Shown here: positions 22,962-29,417 of the stretch, piece by piece
Numbering within the stretch: the first letter of the stretch is position 1
How the letters are laid out: each line of letters begins with the position of its first letter
Virus record (IMG/VR): IMGVR_UViG_3300025669_000059
Coordinates: 1 to 47,201 of that record
Length of the DNA: 47,201 nt
Strand: one strand, 5' to 3'
Source: a virus
Made by a program: the position numbers and the translations under genes
Notes under the pieces: generated by a model
Databases searched by the model: none
Told to the model about the DNA's origin: nothing
The model's input: only the letters and a program-made list of their open reading frames with translations

Positions 22962-23692
22962 ATAGTTATTATATTACTATTATTGATTTGTTTCTTTTGA
23001 ATAAAAGCCATTAAGCTACCCAACTTCCTTTCTAGCTCATGGGGAGTAGTAATAATCGGGGCGTACTCCATTGTGTTTGTTTTTTCCAAAGTCTGTATGG
23101 CAGAAGTTAGTTTTTCTATTCCTAGTTCTTTCAGAAGCCGGTGAAGGCAGGATCTCTGTGTCTTGTTATAATAGAATGTCTTATAAGATGGATTTACATT
23201 TTTAAATAATCCTATTAATGGTTTAATTTCTGCAACTTCAGTTGCTAGTATTTCATTCTTTACATTCTTATCATTATTATCATTCTTTAGTATAGTGTCG
23301 CTTCTGTTTCGCTTCTGTTTCGCTTTTAATTCGCCTTTCGTGTCGCTTTTAGTTTCGCTTTCAATCTTTTTATAATTGTTTAAAGTTTGATAATAGTCGT
23401 AATTAAACACCTCTATATAGAAACCCCGTGTCGTTTTCCGTGTCGCTATTTGTGTCGCTGATTTTAGCCATCTGATGCAATGGTCAATTTGATTCTTGTT
23501 TGCTTTTGTATAATACCCAATCTCTGAATATGTAGTTAAACACTCCCCTCTCTTGTATTGTTTGTTGTCTTCGTGATTACAAATACCTAAAATGAATATC
23601 CAAATCTTAAACCACTTGTCTGGTTTTTTATAGAAGATGTCACTCTCAAAGGTCTTCCTAGCTATTTGAAATGCTCCGATAAAGTCTCTCAT
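22958..23692 (-). CDS. Phage replication initiator (replisome-organiser type)
   Basis: The start is put at 23692 (MRDFIGAFQIARK, 244 aa) because the ATG follows the same AATCAAAAAAAT leader as the upstream ORF. An earlier in-frame ATG at 23725 would lie in the leader hairpin. Residues about 25-105 (WFKIWIFILG, GECLTTYSEIGYYTKANKNQIDHCIRWLKS, TRGFYIEVFNYDYYQ) form the winged-helix domain of phage replisome organisers, which bind the origin. A Lys/Ser/Thr linker encodes the iteron array (see 23295-23460), and the C-terminal helical domain would contact host DnaC/DnaB-like helicase loader. The phage has no polymerase, so it recruits host replication. Confidence 0.8.
   Translation of the reverse strand: MRDFIGAFQIARKTFESDIFYKKPDKWFKIWIFILGICNHEDNKQYKRGECLTTYSEIGYYTKANKNQIDHCIRWLKSATQIATRKTTRGFYIEVFNYDYYQTLNNYKKIESETKSDTKGELKAKQKRNRSDTILKNDNNDKNVKNEILATEVAEIKPLIGLFKNVNPSYKTFYYNKTQRSCLHRLLKELGIEKLTSAIQTLEKTNTMEYAPIITTPHELERKLGSLMAFIQKKQINNSNIITI
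23295..23460. other. Candidate replication origin: phased iterons inside the initiator gene
   Basis: Words of the form GTGTCGCTT or GTTTCGCTT recur with TCG at 23298, 23309, 23320, 23331, 23343, 23355 and again at 23431, 23443, 23455. The spacing is 11-12 bp, close to one helix turn, so all sites face the same side of DNA. The A/T-rich stretch between the two clusters (about 23365-23420) would suit unwinding. Lambda O and related initiators also carry their origin within the gene. The coded peptide is a low-complexity Lys/Ser/Thr linker. Confidence 0.65.
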
Positions 23693-23706
23693 ATTTTTTT
23701 GATTTT

Positions 23707-23811
23707 TTAATTCCAGAATACACAACGAAAAAGCACAGGAGAAATCAAGGTGTATGAGAACCTAAAAACTCGCTGTGCCTCTTCGTTGTATATTCTAAAT
23801 TGTTGTTTCAT
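23707..23811 (-). CDS. Leader ORF (34 codons) before the replication initiator
   Basis: It opens MKQQFRIYNEEAQRVF and ends CVFWN, in the leader about 20 bases after the predicted transcription start. Its start context (ATCAAAAAAATTATG) is nearly repeated at the initiator start (ATCAAAAAAATATG), 15 bases after its stop. Almost the whole ORF is folded in a 23-bp hairpin, so its translation would open that hairpin. This suggests a leader-peptide control of initiator expression. Confidence 0.5.
   Translation of the reverse strand: MKQQFRIYNEEAQRVFRFSYTLISPVLFRCVFWN
23716..23795 (-). promoter_or_regulatory. 23-bp leader hairpin before the replication initiator
   Basis: Bases 23716-23738 pair with 23773-23795 without a break on the minus-strand RNA, using several G-U pairs, around a 34-base loop. 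It lies within the 5-prime leader between promoter and initiator gene and covers the leader ORF. Confidence 0.75.
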
Positions 23812-23838
23812 AATTTTTTTGATTTTTGATATACTCCT

Positions 23839-23867
23839 ATTATAATCTATTTTTTTCTCGGTGTCAA
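23839..23867 (-). promoter_or_regulatory. Consensus sigma70 promoter of the replication gene
   Basis: On the minus strand TTGACA (23867-23862), a 17-bp spacer and TATAAT (23844-23839) match the consensus exactly. About 20 bases upstream lies AACAAAAGGTAGAGAAAAG, a word also found upstream of the 27.86-kb promoter. Confidence 0.9.
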
Positions 23868-23926
23868 GTCTTTCCACTTTTCTCTACCTTTTGTTTGTCG
23901 TTATTGGAGAAGTAGGGAAATAAAAA

Positions 23927-23945
23927 GAGCCGGATCAACCGGCTC
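23927..23945 (-). terminator. Rho-independent terminator
   Basis: GAGCCGG-TTGAT-CCGGCTC followed by TTTTTA on the minus strand is a textbook intrinsic terminator. It ends transcription from the 24-27.8-kb early genes before the separate replication transcript. The plus-strand tail is weaker. Confidence 0.88.
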
Positions 23946-23979
23946 GTAAAAGTTTTCTTTTCGCGGGCATACACCCACC
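23927..23979 (-). ncRNA. Possible small RNA ending at the terminator
   Basis: TATAAT on the minus strand (23986-23981) lies about 55 bases before the terminator, with no ORF between. The space holds GGG-TGTAT-GCCC and then the terminator hairpin. No good -35 is seen, so this may simply be the 3-prime end of the upstream transcript. Confidence 0.3.
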
Positions 23980-24021
23980 TATTATAATGATGACGCTCAC
24001 CGACCCCAAAATGTTACACGC

Positions 24022-24213
24022 CTACATAACTTTTTGTATATACTTAACAAGCTGTTCTGCTCCCCAAAGGTCTGTGTTACCACCTTTCCCAGTCCTCTTC
24101 TGAAAGATCTCACTGGCTTGTTCTATACTCTCTGCTTCGCACACATCTTCATAGTCCGGTGCTTCACAGTAAGACTTGATATATATCACAAAGGTGTTAA
24201 TCATCTTGTTCAT
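24022..24213 (-). CDS. Small hypothetical protein
   Basis: This 63-aa protein contains TFVIYIKSYCEAPDYEDVCEAESIEQASEIFQKR and GAEQLVKYIQKV, a beta-alpha fold of the kind seen in many small phage proteins. It is the last gene before the terminator and overlaps the previous gene by 17 bases. Confidence 0.6.
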   Translation of the reverse strand: MNKMINTFVIYIKSYCEAPDYEDVCEAESIEQASEIFQKRTGKGGNTDLWGAEQLVKYIQKVM

Positions 24214-24379
24214 GTATTAATTTATATCTACATTTTCCACAACCTTTTATATGTTCAACAGCGCTCCAACACTCTATCTCTGCCATAGCTGTATCAGTAC
24301 ACTTCTGACAAGCACCGGCATTTACTGCCTTCTCTTTGCCACAAACTACACAGGGGATATTGTTAAATTTGTCGTTCAT
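24197..24379 (-). CDS. Zinc-ribbon microprotein
   Basis: The start at 24379 (MNDKFNN, 60 aa) avoids overlap with the upstream gene and has the usual A/T-rich leader. CVVCG, CQKC and CGKC give six Cys, enough for one or two zinc sites. It ends IHEQDD. Function unknown. Confidence 0.65.
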   Translation of the reverse strand: MNDKFNNIPCVVCGKEKAVNAGACQKCTDTAMAEIECWSAVEHIKGCGKCRYKLIHEQDD

Positions 24380-24380
24380 T

Positions 24381-24716
24381 TTATTTAACTTCTTCAAAGT
24401 CAATTATATTTCTATGCCAACTAAGAAACCCAATTCTAAATCCATATACCCTCAATCTATAAGTTTTACCAACCTCTAAATCTCTGTAAAAGTCTGACGA
24501 ATCCCACTTCCAATACCAAAAGCTGTCGGTGTTTTGTAAAACTTCGTTCTCTCCAAAGATTAAATATCTGCTACTATCTGAGGTAACAACTCTCTCTTTA
24601 TCAACTATTGTGCTATCTATCCATTCGTCTGTGTTATATGCGATCATAGGGCTGATAGCGAATACCCCTATTAGAATTATTGTTACTATAAGTGTTATTA
24701 TAATTATTTTTATCAT
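24381..24716 (-). CDS. Membrane-anchored DUF1523-like protein
   Basis: The start is set at 24716 (MIKIIIITLIVT, 111 aa), overlapping the previous stop as ATGA. A single N-terminal membrane helix is followed by a soluble domain reading DKERVVTSDSSRYLIFGENEVLQNTDSFWYWKWDSSDFY and GKTYRLRVYGFRIGFLSWHRNII. This is the pattern of DUF1523-like proteins common in phages, of unknown role. Confidence 0.7.
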   Translation of the reverse strand: MIKIIIITLIVTIILIGVFAISPMIAYNTDEWIDSTIVDKERVVTSDSSRYLIFGENEVLQNTDSFWYWKWDSSDFYRDLEVGKTYRLRVYGFRIGFLSWHRNIIDFEEVK

Positions 24717-24919
24717 ATTTTTTTCATAATATTTAATATTTCTTCTTTGCCATTCAAGTAACAATCTTTCGCATAAATATCAGCATATCCGATTAAGTCT
24801 TCTGTTTCTATTTCTGACACCCACCTATCAAACAGTTCTTCAAAGTTATCTTTTGTTACTGTTGGCTCTAACTTCATAAACCAATCTTCTAGCCATTTTT
24901 CAAATGTTATATTTTTCAT
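24713..24919 (-). CDS. Small acidic hypothetical protein
   Basis: This 68-aa helical acidic protein contains ITFEKWLEDWFMKLEPTVTKDNFEELFDRWVSEIE and ends EEILNIMKKI. It stops with TGA inside the next start. One base separates it from the upstream gene. Function unknown. Confidence 0.6.
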   Translation of the reverse strand: MKNITFEKWLEDWFMKLEPTVTKDNFEELFDRWVSEIETEDLIGYADIYAKDCYLNGKEEILNIMKKI

Positions 24920-24920
24920 A

Positions 24921-25127
24921 TTAGTGAGGTTGTTCTTGTTGAAAAGATATTGCGACCTTTGTTTCTTTTATTCTGTTGGCTATCATAGCCCTTAACAGAT
25001 CTCCAAACTCGTCATTCTTAATTACTAGCTCGTCTAGTCTGCCCTCTTTAAGTTCTATAAACTGACCAAGAGTAGAATTAAATATTATTAATTCTAGTTC
25101 TAATTCTCTTATTGTTTTGTTTTCCAT
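24921..25127 (-). CDS. Small helical hypothetical protein
   Basis: This 68-aa protein is mostly helical (NKTIRELELELIIFNSTLGQFIELK) with KVAISFQQEQPH at the end. Its first codons overlap the membrane microprotein upstream by 19 bases. Function unknown. Confidence 0.6.
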   Translation of the reverse strand: MENKTIRELELELIIFNSTLGQFIELKEGRLDELVIKNDEFGDLLRAMIANRIKETKVAISFQQEQPH

Positions 25128-25210
25128 TTTTTTGTTTTTATTAATTCTATTGTTGAGTAAACACTTATAAAGAATACTGCTATCATAATTACTATAATAT
25201 AATCCGGCAT
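25109..25210 (-). CDS. Single-TM microprotein
   Basis: This 33-aa protein is MPD followed by a membrane helix (YIIVIMIAVFFISVYS) and a basic tail ending KTKKWKTKQ. It overlaps the next gene in another frame. It is one of at least five single-TM microproteins in the early block. Confidence 0.5.
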   Translation of the reverse strand: MPDYIIVIMIAVFFISVYSTIELIKTKKWKTKQ

Positions 25211-25224
25211 TGTAGTCGCTTGTG

Positions 25225-25308
25225 TTAATAATTTTTATCCAAATTGATCCATTCTACCTTTTCTCTCCAAAACTTCCTTAAAACCCTGTTTAAATCCCAA
25301 TTTGGCAT
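25225..25308 (-). CDS. Very small basic peptide gene (tentative)
   Basis: The 27 codons encode MPNWDLNRVLRKFWREKVEW and end DKNY. The amphipathic basic helix and tight fit between neighbours support it, but the size makes it uncertain. Confidence 0.35.
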   Translation of the reverse strand: MPNWDLNRVLRKFWREKVEWINLDKNY

Positions 25309-25333
25309 ATATATGTGTAAGACTCTGACCCCT

Positions 25334-25627
25334 TTAATCTATAAAGGGACTATATTCGTCATCATGCCCTCCACTTATCAACCTTTCACTGACTGCTTTT
25401 TTAGTTGACGGATTTAACTTTTCAGCCAACTTGCCTTGGTTTATACTGTCAAACATAGCGATTATATACATCATATTGTCTTTGACATTCTCTATCTCCT
25501 TGATCCTGCCTATCTTCTCGTCTGCATATCCAAAAGAGTTGTCGTATGTTTTCCAAATCTCAATAGCTTTTTCTTTTACCTCGTTAAATTGTTCGTTGCT
25601 AGGCGCAACATAATATAATTCTTCCAT
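25334..25627 (-). CDS. Hypothetical early protein
   Basis: This 97-aa helical protein contains APSNEQFNEVKEKAIEIWKTYDNSFGYADEKIGRI and NMMYIIAMFDSINQGKL, a pattern seen in other phage genomes without function. It starts one base after the preceding gene ends. Confidence 0.6.
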   Translation of the reverse strand: MEELYYVAPSNEQFNEVKEKAIEIWKTYDNSFGYADEKIGRIKEIENVKDNMMYIIAMFDSINQGKLAEKLNPSTKKAVSERLISGGHDDEYSPFID

Positions 25628-25628
25628 A

Positions 25629-25787
25629 TTATTTTCCGTCTTCTTCCGTTAATAATATTTCTATCTCAATTAGACGATTGACCTTTCTGTACACTCCGGC
25701 TAACAAAGTTTGTTGGAGGTACTCGTCTATTTTTGCTCCTGCTCTCCTTAATTTTTGGATCTCTTTTTGTGATAATTCTTCTGACAT
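25629..25787 (-). CDS. Small helical hypothetical protein
   Basis: This 52-aa protein reads MSEELSQKEIQKLRRAG, then DEYLQQTLLAGVYRKVNRLI and an acidic end (LLTEEDGK). It fits exactly between two genes and has the usual A/T-rich leader. Function unknown. Confidence 0.65.
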   Translation of the reverse strand: MSEELSQKEIQKLRRAGAKIDEYLQQTLLAGVYRKVNRLIEIEILLTEEDGK

Positions 25788-25804
25788 ATTATTTATTTTA
25801 ATTA

Positions 25805-26044
25805 TTATTCACCATCACCGTACCTTGTATACTCTGCACAAGTTGTATTGGTACACCAACCCCCTGCTTCCTCTACACTCCCACATAAATGGCAGTAAGT
25901 TTCGTCCCTATCACAATTCTTATGATAATCTTTATCTAACGAAGTGAGCCTATCGCATACAGGACACTCTTCATTCTCCTCGCTACTCTCACACTTCTCA
26001 CACCAATACATTTTTTGTGGTAGCCCACATTTTTTACATTCCAT
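25805..26044 (-). CDS. Multi-zinc-ribbon protein
   Basis: Start 26044 (MECKKCGLPQ, 79 aa) avoids overlap upstream. Cys pairs CKKC, CEKC, CPVC, CHLC and WCTNTTC give about three zinc ribbons in 79 residues, separated by acidic linkers. Strings of ribbons like this often mediate protein or RNA contact; the target is unknown. Confidence 0.7.
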   Translation of the reverse strand: MECKKCGLPQKMYWCEKCESSEENEECPVCDRLTSLDKDYHKNCDRDETYCHLCGSVEEAGGWCTNTTCAEYTRYGDGE

Positions 26045-26045
26045 A

Positions 26046-26381
26046 TTATCTTGAAAGATATTTAATAATAGTTTCAGCGTCCTCTTTGTTTGTTCCTCCA
26101 ATATGCCAATCATATATATCTTTGATCTTGTCGCCCTCTTTCCCCAAATAATTCTTTCCGTCTTTGTAGTTGTAAATTCTTACAAGTCTTCCTTTTCCTA
26201 AATGTATCAACCACTCTGCGTCAACTTTATAATTATCAGTTGTTTGATTCTGCTTCCCTATCTTCTCACATAATTCATCATAGCTAATATCCACGCTTCC
26301 CATTAAACTTCCTCCTCCAATCCATAAATCTTCCGGTAGTTTATATGCTTTTTTTGTTGTTATGTCAAATAATTTGTTCAT
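26046..26381 (-). CDS. Conserved phage hypothetical protein (WHIGG motif)
   Basis: The start is set at 26381 (MNKLFDITTKK, 111 aa). It contains GSVDISYDELCEKIG, DAEWLIHLGKGRLVRIYNYKDGKNYLG and DIYDWHIGG, a pattern I recall from common uncharacterised phage proteins. It is part of the minus early operon and has no recognisable catalytic motif. Confidence 0.65.
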   Translation of the reverse strand: MNKLFDITTKKAYKLPEDLWIGGGSLMGSVDISYDELCEKIGKQNQTTDNYKVDAEWLIHLGKGRLVRIYNYKDGKNYLGKEGDKIKDIYDWHIGGTNKEDAETIIKYLSR

Positions 26382-26385
26382 TTTA

Positions 26386-26613
26386 TTATAGTTTAATAGT
26401 TTCAATAAAGTCTCTAACTTTTTCTTGCTTGCCCTCTTCTAGTCTATCAAAAACTTGTTGACTTGCTTCGTTAAGTTCCCAATCTCCGTCATAACCACTG
26501 GCATAATCGTCCTCACTCCACTTGTGAAGCCTTAACAATAGACCCTCCTCAATTTCTATTGTAAAATCTTTTGACTTCTTTATATAAACTAGATCTTCTT
26601 TTATTATTTTCAT
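26386..26613 (-). CDS. Small acidic hypothetical protein
   Basis: This 75-aa protein reads MKIIKEDLVYIKKSKDF, then EEGLLLRLHKWSEDDYASGYDGDWELNEASQ and an acidic helix. Function unknown; operon position between two other small early genes. Confidence 0.6.
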   Translation of the reverse strand: MKIIKEDLVYIKKSKDFTIEIEEGLLLRLHKWSEDDYASGYDGDWELNEASQQVFDRLEEGKQEKVRDFIETIKL

Positions 26614-26630
26614 TTTATTATGTTAAATTA

Positions 26631-26966
26631 TTAAGATGGGATATTTGTGCAATTGTCATTCTCGTCATGATAAGTACAACCACACTCCTTAACCCCTGCC
26701 CACTCTAGCAAAACAACATCACCTTTATCAATATGATCAGCTAGACCTTGCAACTCTGCAATCTCTCCATAACTTATTCTTTCGGCTTCAATCTCTTGCC
26801 TTAGATATTCAAGCCTTTCTTTTATTTTATCAATAATGCTTTTTGTTAAGTCGTAGCTATCTTTATTTATATAGCTATAACTTTCTAAAAATTCTTCTTT
26901 TGATATTCTATTGAAGTCTGCCATTTTATCTTTGTCGTTTTCAAAAGATGCAATTAATTTTTCCAT
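26631..26966 (-). CDS. Conserved phage hypothetical protein (LLEWAGV motif)
   Basis: This 111-aa helical protein has ISYGEIAELQGLADHIDKGDVVLLEWAGVKE, a pattern widespread in phages, and a C-terminal CGC/C pair. Many such proteins occur in early operons with no known function. The start is two bases from the upstream stop. Confidence 0.65.
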   Translation of the reverse strand: MEKLIASFENDKDKMADFNRISKEEFLESYSYINKDSYDLTKSIIDKIKERLEYLRQEIEAERISYGEIAELQGLADHIDKGDVVLLEWAGVKECGCTYHDENDNCTNIPS

Positions 26967-26967
26967 G

Positions 26968-27117
26968 TTATTTAATATTTAAGTCTATTCTGTCTGTTAC
27001 ATCATAGTCCACGCTCTCAATGTGATCTATGTCGCTTGTTTCGTTGTTGTAGGCATAAACCTCAATCTCTTTGTTTTCTACCCTTTCCAACTCTTTAATA
27101 AGTTCTTTTACTGTCAT
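26968..27117 (-). CDS. Small hypothetical protein (MTVKELI family)
   Basis: This 49-aa protein begins MTVKELIKELERVENKEIEVYAYNNE and is a paralogue of the gene at 16144-16302 (same first eight residues and similar layout). Function unknown. Confidence 0.65.
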   Translation of the reverse strand: MTVKELIKELERVENKEIEVYAYNNETSDIDHIESVDYDVTDRIDLNIK

Positions 27118-27128
27118 ATTATTATTAT

Positions 27129-27230
27129 TTAATTATCTTCTTCATTATCATAGACATAGTCTTCAAGCCCCATATCTATTGCCATTTGTTCTTCGTCTTC
27201 CGATATTTCAATATCTTGTATAAAAGGCAT
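27129..27230 (-). CDS. Very small acidic protein
   Basis: The 33-aa product reads MPFIQDIEISEDEEQMAIDM and ends YDNEEDN. Nearly half of its residues are Asp or Glu, as in some DNA-mimic or inhibitor peptides, though no target can be named. Spacing and leader are like its neighbours. Confidence 0.5.
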   Translation of the reverse strand: MPFIQDIEISEDEEQMAIDMGLEDYVYDNEEDN

Positions 27231-27234
27231 AGTA

Positions 27235-27444
27235 TTATTTAATTAATTCTCTTTCTTTTAGATCTGCTACTGCTCTACCAAAGAACCCTTGCAAACCTTT
27301 CCACAACTCTTTATCTGCTATATATTGCCAAGCGCACAATTGTTCTTCTTCTGTTGCACCCTCGCCCTCACAAAACCCCTCTGCGACTGCTACTGCCATA
27401 TAGTTGTCTAAACCTTTGTAAAATTTTCTTGATCTTATATTCAT
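27235..27444 (-). CDS. Conserved phage hypothetical protein
   Basis: This 69-aa protein has MAVAVAEGFCEGEGATEEEQLCAWQYIADKELWKGLQGFFGRAVADL, which I recall as a common phage pattern (AEGF...AWQ...LQGxxGR). Function unknown. Confidence 0.65.
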   Translation of the reverse strand: MNIRSRKFYKGLDNYMAVAVAEGFCEGEGATEEEQLCAWQYIADKELWKGLQGFFGRAVADLKERELIK

Positions 27445-27459
27445 TTTTTTATTATTTAA

Positions 27460-27624
27460 TTATAAATTATCTTTATGCTCTACAAACTCAATTACTATGT
27501 CCATTTTTGGATCGTCGTCTTTTTGTCGCCAAACTGCTTGTTTGTCATAATGGCTATCAACTAGGATAAAACCTTGCTTTAAAAGATAGACCTCAATCTC
27601 ATGTTTTTTATTTATAAATTCCAT
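27460..27624 (-). CDS. Small hypothetical protein
   Basis: This 54-aa alpha/beta protein reads MEFINKKHEIEVYLLKQGFILVD, then WRQKDDDPKMDIVIEF. It is the first gene after the structured leader at 27.65-27.86 kb. Confidence 0.6.
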   Translation of the reverse strand: MEFINKKHEIEVYLLKQGFILVDSHYDKQAVWRQKDDDPKMDIVIEFVEHKDNL

Positions 27625-27651
27625 ATTATTTTATACTACTTATATTTTTGA

Positions 27652-27850
27652 CTAGGGAGGGCTTTCCCTTGCTATCCCCCCCCTAGCCGGTTCACTCGCT
27701 ATCCCAGACCAATAGATATTTACGATAAGCCTAGTAACTACTTTGACCTTGATTGATAACTTTTAATAACCATAGTTTCAGGCGTTACCAATTTGTCATT
27801 ACTTCGCAACAAGGCTTTCGTTATTTTCTTAATACCTACTCTCTATATGT
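27652..27850 (-). ncRNA. Structured leader RNA-5 downstream of a strong promoter
   Basis: About 200 non-coding bases separate the promoter at 27851-27879 from the first gene (start 27624). A GC-rich hairpin, CTAGGGAGGG (27652-27661) with CCCCCCCTAG (27677-27686), sits near the 3-prime end. The word GGGATAGC recurs twice just before it. There is no U tract, so it is more likely a control or stabilising element than a terminator. Nothing else is seen in 27625-27914 except the promoter and DnaA-like boxes. Confidence 0.5.
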
Positions 27851-27879
27851 ATTATACGCCTATATAGATAATAATGCAA
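27851..27879 (-). promoter_or_regulatory. Sigma70 promoter
   Basis: On the minus strand TTGCAT (27879-27874), a 17-bp spacer and TATAAT (27856-27851). It drives RNA-5 and the early operon down to the terminator at 23.93 kb. Confidence 0.8.
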
Positions 27880-27898
27880 GTGGATAAACTGTGGAAAA
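27879..27898 (-). promoter_or_regulatory. Two DnaA-box-like sites beside the promoter
   Basis: The minus strand reads TTTTCCACAGTTTATCCACT. TTTTCCACA fits the DnaA consensus TTWTNCACA and TTATCCACT misses one base. Host DnaA could link early transcription or replication to host state. A further single site is at 29642-29650 beside the next promoter. Confidence 0.45.
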
Positions 27899-27914
27899 CT
27901 TTTCTACCTTTTGT

Positions 27915-28235
27915 TTATGCTAATTGCAAACTTTTTATATTAAATTCACTGATAGGCTTTACATCACAGTGGCGATCTCTTTCAATGCCAAGTCCAAATT
28001 TACCTCTAAAGTTTTCAATTTCTTCTAGTGTAAAATATCCCCATTCATCACAGTGATCCCCAAAAATTGAAACATATCCAAAAAACTTTTTCTCTTTTGG
28101 ATCGTACTCTGTTGCAAACCAAGTTCCTGCGCCGGTTGGATTAAAAAACTTAGCTATCACGACTGGATCTTTTTCTTGTTCTTGACTTCCTACCTTTTTA
28201 AAGTTGTTTTCTACCTCTTTTGTAAGTAATTTCAT
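27915..28235 (-). CDS. DUF2958 family protein
   Basis: This 106-aa protein matches DUF2958: KLLTKEVENNFKKVG, DPVVIAKFFNPTGAGTWFATEYDP, FFGYVSIFGDHCDEWGYFTLEEIENF and a final IERDRHCDVKPI. The family is common in phages and plasmids and often accompanies anti-restriction or methylation genes, but has no established function. Confidence 0.8.
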   Translation of the reverse strand: MKLLTKEVENNFKKVGSQEQEKDPVVIAKFFNPTGAGTWFATEYDPKEKKFFGYVSIFGDHCDEWGYFTLEEIENFRGKFGLGIERDRHCDVKPISEFNIKSLQLA

Positions 28236-28306
28236 TTTTTATTTTGTTTAATAATATTATTTACCTTTTGTTTGTTAGTTTTACGACCTTTATCAATTGT
28301 CTTAGC

Positions 28307-28333
28307 CTTGCCCCCTAAACGATAGGGAGCAAG
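28307..28333 (-). promoter_or_regulatory. Strong hairpin in the DUF2958 leader
   Basis: CTTGCTCCCT-ATCGTTT-AGGGGGCAAG on the minus strand, extended by TTA/TAA pairs. It lacks a U tract and lies in the 107-base gap before the DUF2958 gene, followed by AAAGGTCGTAAAAC. The same AAAGGTCGT word precedes the first early gene at 29.56 kb. Confidence 0.5.
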
Positions 28334-28342
28334 ATAAAACAG

Positions 28343-28606
28343 TTAAGCGTTGCAATAGTTCGTCCTTTCTAGTTTGTTTTTAAAAGCCTTTTTCTGCTTG
28401 TCCGTTAGTCGTTCCGTGCTTTCTATAAGTTTGTTTATAACAGTTTCAAAAGTGTATCGTTCCCATGTCCGGTTGACATAACAAACCTTTTGAAAATCCC
28501 TTTCACTTCCGTTTATCAATAGCGTTGATTCATGTTTAAAGCCCCCTCTCCTGCTTTTGCTTTCACAGATTATATCTATACTTTTATTGTAATTGTATTT
28601 AGTCAT
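28343..28606 (-). CDS. Hypothetical early protein
   Basis: This 87-aa basic protein contains IDIICESKSRRGGFKHESTLLING, CYVNRTWERYTFETVINKLIE and LTDKQKKAFKNKLER. A strand-rich start and helical end; function unknown. Confidence 0.6.
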   Translation of the reverse strand: MTKYNYNKSIDIICESKSRRGGFKHESTLLINGSERDFQKVCYVNRTWERYTFETVINKLIESTERLTDKQKKAFKNKLERTNYCNA

Positions 28607-28623
28607 ATTATTATTATTTAATT

Positions 28624-28899
28624 TTATATAAATAAACAGTTACTTTTTAAAATTTCAACTAAAATCGACTCTTGATTGAGTTCCTTTTTAAGTTCTTTGG
28701 CTATTCTTGTTATAACTGTTGCCCCCTCTTCCGTTATCACCTCTACTTTTAGCGTCCTTTCTTTATTACCTTTCCAATAGCCTACGACCTCAAAGACTGT
28801 AAAACCATCAAAATATTTACTAATAATATCCTCTATCTTCTCAACCTCTAAAACTTTCGTTTTGTTGTTACTACCTATGTAAAAAAATACCTTTTTCAT
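28624..28899 (-). CDS. Conserved phage hypothetical protein
   Basis: This 91-aa protein contains VFFYIGSNNKTKVLEVEKIEDIISKYFDGFTVFEVVGYWKGNKE and RIAKELKKELNQESILVEIL, resembling a common small alpha/beta phage protein with a GxNN...GFT...GYWKG pattern. Function unknown. Confidence 0.65.
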   Translation of the reverse strand: MKKVFFYIGSNNKTKVLEVEKIEDIISKYFDGFTVFEVVGYWKGNKERTLKVEVITEEGATVITRIAKELKKELNQESILVEILKSNCLFI

Positions 28900-28906
28900 T
28901 TTTGTT

Positions 28907-29128
28907 TTATTTAATTATATTAATTTTCAAGCTTGTAAAATGCTCTATTGCTGTTTTCCTCATTTCATTGATAAAGTCTTGACCCTCTTCGTTGTATGCA
29001 TTAGCTGTTTTTAGTTGTAGTTCAAATCTGTTTATTACACTGTTTGACTGTTTACTACTTAGCCCCCTTTTCAAATTCTCTTTTAAGATCTTAATGTTTT
29101 TATTATAGTTTTTTGTTATAGCGTTCAT
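28907..29128 (-). CDS. Small basic helical protein
   Basis: This 73-aa Lys/Asn-rich protein (NAITKNYNKNIKILKENLKRGL, SNSVINRFELQLKTANAYNEEGQDFINEM) is mostly helical. Function unknown. Confidence 0.6.
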   Translation of the reverse strand: MNAITKNYNKNIKILKENLKRGLSSKQSNSVINRFELQLKTANAYNEEGQDFINEMRKTAIEHFTSLKINIIK

Positions 29129-29139
29129 TTTATGTTATT

Positions 29140-29319
29140 TTATTTAATTATGTTTCTGCTCAGGTCTTCTATAAAGTTTTCTGATATAACCTCATGCTTT
29201 GTTATATACGTCTTGCATGTATTACAGTAGTAAGTGTAAGAACCTTTTAATATGCTATAAGTTATATTTTGGTCTTCGCACTTTTCACAAATTCCCAAAC
29301 TATTCACTTTATTTTCCAT
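29140..29319 (-). CDS. Zinc-ribbon microprotein
   Basis: This 59-aa protein has ICEKCEDQ and, 20 residues later, YCNTCKTY, a four-Cys ribbon, with an acidic helical end. It lies between two small early genes with A/T-rich leaders. Confidence 0.65.
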   Translation of the reverse strand: MENKVNSLGICEKCEDQNITYSILKGSYTYYCNTCKTYITKHEVISENFIEDLSRNIIK

Positions 29320-29417
29320 GTTATTTTATTATTTTAATTAGTTGATATAATGTATCACTTAGCCTTTTTAAATCGCTTAGAAGGCGTTTAAATGGCTCTA
29401 ATTTTGAGTATATAGCG

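Noticed and set aside
29340-29417. Frame encoding YSKLEPFKRLLSDLKRLSDTL on the minus strand
   Set aside because: It looks protein-like but has no ATG, GTG or TTG start after the preceding stop.
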